Source: Novisyntrophococcus fermenticellae
GTDB lineage: Bacteria; Bacillota; Clostridia; Lachnospirales; Lachnospiraceae
DNA length: 64,000 bases
Assembly: GCF_018866245.1 (NCBI RefSeq)
Contig: NZ_CP076458.1
Location: 248,001 to 312,000, forward strand
Direction of reading: 5' to 3'
Made by a program: the position numbers and the translations under genes. Below the pieces are notes generated by a model, which was given only the letters and a program-made list of their open reading frames with translations, was not told the DNA's origin and did no database searches. This document shows, one piece after another, positions 59,094 to 64,000 of the stretch (position 1 is its first letter; every line of letters starts with the position of its first letter).

Positions 59094-61585
59094 GGGGGTA
59101 ATTCCTCCTGTTCCTCATCAATTTTTCGCAAAAAATAGGCGATGCCGCGGAGGACAAAGTCCACACAGGGTATCGCCACGCTGTTGCCCAGCGCCTTGTA
59201 CCGGGCGCTGTCCGATGCACCGGGAATCAGCGTCCAGCCATCGGGGAAGCCTTGGAGTCTTTCGCATTCCAGCGGGGTCAGCCTGCGAATGAGGTTGCGC
59301 CTTTCCACGATGCATTTGTTCTGACTGACATACTGGCTGCCGATGCCTTTCTCGTCCCCACGGCACAGCGCACCCACCACCTCTTGGTATGGCTCACACA
59401 CTGCATGCCGGTCAGAGGTCGTAATGGTGTAGCTGATGTCCGGCTGACAGCCAAGACCGTTGCCACCGTTTTCCGGTTCCCGATCGATGGTGTTGCCCGC
59501 AATGCAGATGGTTTCCTGCAAGATGGCAATGCCGCCCTGGTTCTTGCTGGGGTCGGGGTTGGTTGTGTCAATGGTTCTGGCAACATCCGTTTCCCGGCAT
59601 CCCGAATGGGGATTTGCCGATTTCATGCTGTTGGATTCTTTCGAATCCAACGAAAAGGCAACGGCACTCCCCACCAGCGGAACATTGTTGCCACCGGTTC
59701 CCATCCGGGCAGACATGGTGGGCGCCACAGCATGCGGGCCGGTGTAGCGGCTGTCAATGCCGTGATTTTCAAACAGCACCGGCTGGTTATTGCCGGAGGT
59801 TCCTGCGGTAGAGGTAATGGTCGGGCAGATGCCCTCGCCAATTTCAGCGCCGCCCTGCTGAGTCGCCATGACCAGCGGCTGGTTGTTTCCTCCCTGACCG
59901 AAGCCTGCGGATACCGTTTGCGATACCGCCACCGGCCCAGTAAAACGAGAGTCTTGTGCATGGTTGTCAAACACCAACGGTTGATGTCCATGCTCCTGGG
60001 CACGGAGCGTACCGGTGATATCCTCCGTGCAGTGCATCTGGCTGCCGCCCTGATCGTTGAGGCAGAGCACCGATGGTGCCGTGCCTGTTTTAATGGTAGG
60101 GGAACACTCCGCCTGATAGCCGATTCCTCTGGCCTCGGCGCTGGCGCTGCCGCAGAAGCCTGCGGTAAGCACACAGGGGTAGCCCTGTCCGGCCTGCCCA
60201 CCGCCGCCGGTTAGCGAGGTGTGCGTTTCAGGGGTCAAAAAACAATCCCCGTCACCCTTGCTGACAACTCCTGCCGCAAACAGAAGCCCTGCCGGGTTTC
60301 TGCCTCCGCCGCCGTCCGCACCGGCAAGCGTAGGCGCCACGCCTTCCGGTGTGAACACACGGCTTTGCTGGGTGTCCCATCCGTTCATGCAATTGGGCTG
60401 GGATACCAGCGGAGGATGCCCTCCCATACCAGCGCGCAGTGTAGACGAAACATCCTCGGTGACATCCATCCGTTCGCCGCCCTGATCGTTTAAGCAGAAC
60501 AGCGGCTGTCGGGTGACAAAGGTCTGCATCTGCATATTTCGGGTTGCTAACAGCGCACCAGATATGCCATCTAAATCAATTACCTCATCCCTTTGGTTGA
60601 CATGAAAGGCACTGATTTTCTCGATATCCGCTACAAAGGTCTGCTGCTTCATCCCCGGCTGAGCCTGTATTGCCCCTGCAACATCGTGCAAATTCCGTAC
60701 TTCATCACGCTGGTTGGCGGCAAACGCTATCGCTGTTTTTTCTTCTGTCTGGATATATCCGTGCCCGCCCCCCTCGCCTCCATAAAGGGCAGGCCATGTT
60801 CCGGTTTCTTCAAAAATGCGGCGGCTTTGTACGTCCCACGGGGTCAGGCAAGCCCCGCCTGTATCATCAGCGCATCCCTGAGCTGGGGCGGCAGCTCCTT
60901 GCCTCTGGCCTCCGCTCTGCGCAATATCCCCAAACAGGCTGTCTTGCTTAAATAGTATTTCTGGTGCGGTTGTGCCTCCAAAATCTGCGACAAGGAAGAT
61001 GCGACGGCGACGCTGGGCGACTCCCCAGAATTGAGCGTCCATGACTCTCCAAGCCAGGCTGAATTCATCTCCCAATAGGATAGCCCCAGCAGATTCCCAG
61101 CGCCCGGACTCAGGTCGAGGCACATCACAGGCACTGTACTTAATGCGGACGATCTCCTCGATGACCGCCCGGAAGTCCTCCCCCTCTGCGGAGCTGAAGG
61201 CCCCGGGGACATTTTCCCAAACGAGGTATCGAGGTCGAACAAGGTAAGCTGGTACGTTTCGCTGCTCATCGGATTTTCTCATCTCCTTCGCAATTCGGGT
61301 CTGCTCCATAAACAGGCCGGAGCGCGCTCCCGCCAAGCCAGCCCTCTGGCCAGCCACACTAAGGTCTTGACATGGGCTGCCGCCGCAAATGACATCCACG
61401 GGCGGCAATTTCGCTCCGTCCAGCTTTGTAATATCCCCGACATGGCGCATTTCGGGGAATCGGATTTTCGTCACTTCGATAGGAAAGGCTTCGATTTCAC
61501 TGGCCCATACGGGAGTGAACCCATTGCGGACGGCGGCAAGGGGAAAGCCTCCAATCCCATCGAAGAGGCTCCCCATGCGCATCAT
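59069..61585 (-). CDS. DNA cytosine-C5 methyltransferase with giant repetitive insertion
   Basis: An 838-residue enzyme. Motif I FDGIGGFPLAAV, motif IV GGSPCQDLSVAGQ (catalytic Cys), motif VI VWENVPGAFSS, motif VIII AQRRRRIFLV. Motifs IX-X are at the far C-terminus: RRLTPLECERLQGFPDGWT and YKALGNSVAIPCV. Between residues ~215 and ~770 is a glycine-rich insertion with recurring blocks (DVSSTLRAGMGGHPPLV, DITGTLRAQEHGHQPLV, PTMSARMGTGGNNVPLV). It probably protects ICE DNA from restriction. No endonuclease is adjacent. It overlaps prgI and DUF4406. Confidence 0.9.
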   Translation of the reverse strand: MMRMGSLFDGIGGFPLAAVRNGFTPVWASEIEAFPIEVTKIRFPEMRHVGDITKLDGAKLPPVDVICGGSPCQDLSVAGQRAGLAGARSGLFMEQTRIAKEMRKSDEQRNVPAYLVRPRYLVWENVPGAFSSAEGEDFRAVIEEIVRIKYSACDVPRPESGRWESAGAILLGDEFSLAWRVMDAQFWGVAQRRRRIFLVADFGGTTAPEILFKQDSLFGDIAQSGGQRQGAAAPAQGCADDTGGACLTPWDVQSRRIFEETGTWPALYGGEGGGHGYIQTEEKTAIAFAANQRDEVRNLHDVAGAIQAQPGMKQQTFVADIEKISAFHVNQRDEVIDLDGISGALLATRNMQMQTFVTRQPLFCLNDQGGERMDVTEDVSSTLRAGMGGHPPLVSQPNCMNGWDTQQSRVFTPEGVAPTLAGADGGGGRNPAGLLFAAGVVSKGDGDCFLTPETHTSLTGGGGQAGQGYPCVLTAGFCGSASAEARGIGYQAECSPTIKTGTAPSVLCLNDQGGSQMHCTEDITGTLRAQEHGHQPLVFDNHAQDSRFTGPVAVSQTVSAGFGQGGNNQPLVMATQQGGAEIGEGICPTITSTAGTSGNNQPVLFENHGIDSRYTGPHAVAPTMSARMGTGGNNVPLVGSAVAFSLDSKESNSMKSANPHSGCRETDVARTIDTTNPDPSKNQGGIAILQETICIAGNTIDREPENGGNGLGCQPDISYTITTSDRHAVCEPYQEVVGALCRGDEKGIGSQYVSQNKCIVERRNLIRRLTPLECERLQGFPDGWTLIPGASDSARYKALGNSVAIPCVDFVLRGIAYFLRKIDEEQEELPPCTSTPTT

Positions 61586-61968
61586 CAGACCATCCTCATC
61601 GCCTGTATGGGAGCCTCGGCCGGTACGGTGTTTTTTACTCTGCCAATGACAAAGCCATTTTCCTGTTCCGTTACCCGGCGCACCGGGATGCCGAGCCTGA
61701 CCGCTTCCTCGATTTCAAGGTGTATTCCATGGGAGCTGCGGTCGCCGTAGCACCATAGCTCGTCACAGCGGGGCAGCATGGCAAGCCCCATGTCCAGACC
61801 TGCCTGACGCTCCCGCGGATTGGAATCATCAAGGAGCTGCGGATATAGCAGATGGGGCGCAAAAAAAGCGTGCCCCTCGTTCATCACATGGCGGCACGCT
61901 CTCCTGGCATATTCGGTATTTTGTTCGATGTCCCCAGCGTAGGGGGACGCTACATAAATTACTTTCAT
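61585..61968 (-). CDS. DUF4406 protein (nucleoside deoxyribosyltransferase-like)
   Basis: A 127-residue protein: MKVIYVASPYAGDIEQNTEY, ACRHVMNEGHAFFAPHLLYP and CDELWCYGDRSSHGIHLEIE. This is DUF4406, related to nucleoside 2-deoxyribosyltransferases. Its stop overlaps the methyltransferase start. A DNA-modification or nucleotide role is inferred from the pair. Confidence 0.87.
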   Translation of the reverse strand: MKVIYVASPYAGDIEQNTEYARRACRHVMNEGHAFFAPHLLYPQLLDDSNPRERQAGLDMGLAMLPRCDELWCYGDRSSHGIHLEIEEAVRLGIPVRRVTEQENGFVIGRVKNTVPAEAPIQAMRMV

Positions 61969-61998
61969 AGGCTTTTTCCTTTCTGCGTTATTACGAGA

Positions 61999-62056
61999 GT
62001 AACAAGGTTCTCGTTACGGTCAAAATCTTTGATTTTGGGAACCGTAGAGGTTCTTA
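61999..62056. repeat. Structured hairpin element, copy B
   Basis: Closely similar to the complement of 27,975-28,035. Shared blocks are AACAAGGTTCTC, GTCAAAATCTTTGATTTTG and GAGGTTCTTATTT. The closing stem here is ACGGT/ACCGT, where copy A has GCCGT/ACGGC, so both strands changed together. It lies between virB6 and DUF4406. Confidence 0.75.
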
Positions 62057-62959
62057 TTTCGGCGCTACCGCCTGTACGATGGTGCGGGTGGTGTTGACGG
62101 CTGCCTGTGCGGTATACACGGCGCTCATCACATTGGCCTTTGTGCTGGTGTCCAGCCCGAAGGCTCCGGCGATTCGCGGCACTTCTCCGGCGGCCAGCAT
62201 CAGTCCAAGTCCCAGCAGGGCATGGGTTCGCAGGACCATAAGCCCTGCCGTGAGGATGGTTGCCTGCAAAAATGTGGTCAGGCACAGGCCGATAATCTGC
62301 TTGCACCACTGTGTAAAGCCGTCGATATAGCCGCGGGGAACGGAAAACATATACAGGCTGCCCACGGCGATCTGGATCAGCAAAATGCCGCCGCGCTTCA
62401 GATTAGCAAAGAACACCTTAATGACCGCATAGCCCATCATGATAATCATAAAGAGCAGCAGGATGGGGCTGGTAATGACAGACAGTCCGCCGAACACGCC
62501 GGAGCCCATGGCGCCGCCGATGTCCGCCGAGCTGCCAAGCTCGGAAATGATGTTTCCGGCAAGGTCGCCAAAGCTGGTTCCATACCCGGTGATGCCCGCC
62601 GTGAGGCTGCTCTGGAGATTGACCGAAAGCTTGAACAGCTCCACCGGTACGATGGTAAAAAGAGACACCGCCATAAAGCCCTTGATGGCGTTTAAAGCGG
62701 TGTCCTTTACGCTGCCCCGGCCGTGCTGGTATTCTATGCCGGTTTCAAACACCGACACCACCAGCCCGGTTCCGTACAGCGCCCAAGCCAGATAGGAGAA
62801 AAACAGGACGATGGACTGTACCCAGCTCATCTCAAACAGCTCCACGCCCATGTTCCCCATCTGTGCAAAGAAGTCGGCCAGAAAGCCGACCACCTGTCCG
62901 TAGAGCCATTCGATGATCTGATCCATCACGGTTCCAAGGACGAAGTCCCATATGAACAT
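62054..62959 (-). CDS. VirB6/TrbL-like polytopic channel protein
   Basis: A 301-residue membrane protein with about six hydrophobic helices (for example IVLFFSYLAWALYGTGLVVS and PILLLFMIIMMGYAVIKVFF). It has the CD0411/TrbL-like layout found in Tn1549-type elements. It forms part of the inner-membrane transfer channel. ATG 62959 follows AGAGGTG; the longer frame runs through a terminator hairpin. Confidence 0.87.
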   Translation of the reverse strand: MFIWDFVLGTVMDQIIEWLYGQVVGFLADFFAQMGNMGVELFEMSWVQSIVLFFSYLAWALYGTGLVVSVFETGIEYQHGRGSVKDTALNAIKGFMAVSLFTIVPVELFKLSVNLQSSLTAGITGYGTSFGDLAGNIISELGSSADIGGAMGSGVFGGLSVITSPILLLFMIIMMGYAVIKVFFANLKRGGILLIQIAVGSLYMFSVPRGYIDGFTQWCKQIIGLCLTTFLQATILTAGLMVLRTHALLGLGLMLAAGEVPRIAGAFGLDTSTKANVMSAVYTAQAAVNTTRTIVQAVAPK

Positions 62960-62990
62960 TGGATTTTCACCTCTTTTCTGTAGAAATAAA

Positions 62991-63025
62991 AAAGGCACAC
63001 CATAGCAATGCTGCGGTGTGCCTTT
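62991..63025 (-). terminator. Terminator upstream of virB6
   Basis: AAAGGCACACC/GGTGTGCCTTT (11-bp stem); on the minus strand it is followed by TTTTTTATTT. A near-copy lies at 63,411-63,447, and the two flank the plus-strand small gene. Confidence 0.8.
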
Positions 63026-63159
63026 GTATCTGCCTGAACGGATTTCAGGCAGGGCGCAATGATTCATAAAACTTCAAAAACGACTTGACAATCTGTTCGT
63101 TCAGAGCTTCAATACCACACAACGGTGGCCGCCGAAATAAGGAAAAGGAGGTCAGTTGC

Positions 63160-63327
63160 GTGGCAGATTACAAAAAAATGTATGATTCGCTGTTTAACGA
63201 TGTGACAGATGCCATTTCGCTGCTTCAGCGTGCGCAGCAAAAGACGGAGGAGCTTTTCATCTCCGGCGATGACGGTGTTGTGCTGGAACTCAAAAGAGAT
63301 TCAGAACCCGACGGCAACGATAAATAA
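63160..63327 (+). CDS. Small conserved ICE protein, plus strand
   Basis: A 55-residue protein starting at GTG 63160, 8 bases after GGAGG (ADYKKMYDSLFNDVTDAISL, then a QQKTEELFI segment). It is a short coiled-coil-like helix protein found in related elements (CD0410-like by recall). It is the only plus-strand gene here with its own terminator and is flanked on both sides by minus-strand terminators. Confidence 0.7.
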   Translation: MADYKKMYDSLFNDVTDAISLLQRAQQKTEELFISGDDGVVLELKRDSEPDGNDK

Positions 63328-63347
63328 CAAAGTCCGTTTGCAAAAAG

Positions 63348-63376
63348 CAAGGAGAGCGGTTCTGCCGCTCTCCTTG
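63348..63376 (+). terminator. Terminator of the small plus-strand gene
   Basis: CAAGGAGAGCGG and CCGCTCTCCTTG form a 12-bp stem with a 5-base loop, then TTTTG. Confidence 0.85.
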
Positions 63377-63410
63377 TTTTGCTGCTGCAAACGCCTTTTG
63401 GGAGAAATAA

Positions 63411-63447
63411 AAAAGGCGCACCGTGGGTTCATTCACAGTGCGCCTTG
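63411..63447 (-). terminator. Terminator at the end of the 63.4-63.8 kb gene
   Basis: AAGGCGCAC and GTGCGCCTT form a stem that overlaps the gene's 3' end; on the minus strand TTTTTTATTTCT follows. It closely resembles the terminator at 62,991-63,025. Confidence 0.8.
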
Positions 63448-63851
63448 GAAAGTATTTGTGATTGTTGTTTTAGCTCGCTCACTCTGACAGGGTTTATATA
63501 ATGGGTGGCATAGGCTTTTTCAATGTCCTCGCCGCCGCTTTTGGAAAACCGGAGTTTCTTTGCATGGGGGAAGCTTTTCAGTCCCCACTGTTTATAAAAA
63601 GTCCACGAAGCCTTGAGTTTGTTTTTGGCGGCATAGCTTCGGATTTCCCGCATGATAAGGGACAGCTCGGAGAGGTTCACCTTGCAGACACGCTCCAAAT
63701 AATCCACCTTGCCGAAGCGCCACCGCTCATAATCCTCTTTGGAGAGGATGCTCAGATCCATCAGCACCTGCACCGGTGCCGCTATACCGCTCTTTTGGAG
63801 CTGCTGATACATGGAGTTATGAATTTTCCCCACAATTTCGCCGTGCTTCAT
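63429..63851 (-). CDS. Conserved ICE protein of unknown function
   Basis: A 140-residue basic helical protein (HGEIVGKIHNSMYQQLQKSG, APVQVLMDLSILSKEDYERW). It follows AGGAGG and lies 18 bp after the partial gene at the window edge. It is probably part of the transfer operon. No recognised motif. Confidence 0.65.
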   Translation of the reverse strand: MKHGEIVGKIHNSMYQQLQKSGIAAPVQVLMDLSILSKEDYERWRFGKVDYLERVCKVNLSELSLIMREIRSYAAKNKLKASWTFYKQWGLKSFPHAKKLRFSKSGGEDIEKAYATHYINPVRVSELKQQSQILSKAHCE

Positions 63852-63869
63852 CGCATCGCCTCCTGTGCG

Positions 63870-64000
63870 TTACAGCATTTTCTGCTGGGTATGCTCACCG
63901 GGAGCCTGCGTCCTTTCAAGACCCTCATCCAACTGGAGTAGGGTTTGGTTCAAGACTGCCATGCTTTCAGAGAGCTGTGCCGGAGAAAGAATGTCTCTTT
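63870..64000 (-). CDS. C-terminal part of an ICE protein (runs off the window)
   Basis: The last 43 codons of a minus-strand gene are visible: ILSPAQLSESMAVLNQTLLQ, then LDEGLERTQAPGEHTQQKML and TAA at 63870-63872. The helical, glutamine-rich tail is not diagnostic. It may be a mobilisation or DUF3801/PcfB-type protein, but this cannot be decided here. Confidence 0.6.
   Translation of the reverse strand, partial: RDILSPAQLSESMAVLNQTLLQLDEGLERTQAPGEHTQQKML

Noticed and set aside
59252..60214. A 320-residue plus-strand protein opposite the methyltransferase
   Set aside because: It is an antisense open frame in GC-rich repetitive DNA; the minus frame has the full C5-MTase motifs.

Overview
The window reads as a low-to-mid GC Firmicute of the Clostridia, most likely a gut Lachnospiraceae. 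This rests on gene content and gene style: strong GGAGG ribosome-binding sites, a circularly permuted PstS, a GlgP/MalQ/LacI operon, a DUF6128-type protein, and a Tn1549-like conjugative element. It is inference, because no 16S or other phylogenetic marker is present.

Positions 1-25,250 are ordinary chromosome. In order: a rimI-tsaB-tsaE operon (minus strand; t6A tRNA modification and S18 acetylation); a pstSCAB-phoU-phoPR phosphate regulon behind PhoP-box-like repeats; a malQ-lacI-glgP alpha-glucan operon with its own promoter and operators; debris of an aminotransferase and an Lrp-type regulator; proC; a heterodimeric ABC exporter; vanZ; thyA-folA-gtrA; a DUF6128-like protein with a 66-bp minisatellite; tadA; and a GntR/ABC-2 transporter operon.

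At 25,294-25,766 a tRNA-Ser(CGA) locus carries three 5' half-copies in an exact 192-bp period, of which only the last is a complete tRNA. This marks the left boundary of an integrative conjugative element (ICE) that runs to the right edge of the window; its far end is not visible. Near the boundary lie a tyrosine integrase, an excisionase-like protein, a solitary PemK/MazF-type toxin and a sigma-like regulator. Next is a heavy-metal cargo region: a cadmium/zinc module (ZIP transporter, P-type ATPase, separate HMA protein, CadC-type repressor) and an arsenic module (two ArsR, DUF2703 pseudogene, CoA-disulfide-reductase/rhodanese, Acr3, ArsN-like acetyltransferase, ArsD, ArsA). The Cd module sits between two identical 131-bp direct repeats, each containing a cyclic-di-GMP-I (GEMM) riboswitch and a terminator hairpin. 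An IS1182-like element and two broken genes separate the cargo from the transfer genes.

From 43.8 kb onward lies the conjugation module, nearly all on the minus strand: a winged-helix protein, VirD4 coupling ATPase, TOPRIM protein, a MobP-type relaxase fused to a long Sel1-repeat array, an RHH relaxosome protein, a probable oriT region, a dual NlpC/M23 wall hydrolase, a GGCT-like plus amidoligase pair, VirB4, a TrsE/VirB4-N-like protein, PrgI, a cytosine-C5 methyltransferase with a very large repetitive insertion, DUF4406 and VirB6. Isolated plus-strand genes interrupt this series; two look like accessory (immunity-like or DUF3885) genes.

The most noteworthy signals are the riboswitch pair flanking the Cd cassette, the split and replaced tRNA-Ser, a hairpin element present twice with compensatory base changes (about 28.0 and 62.0 kb), the relaxase-Sel1 fusion, and the methyltransferase insertion.
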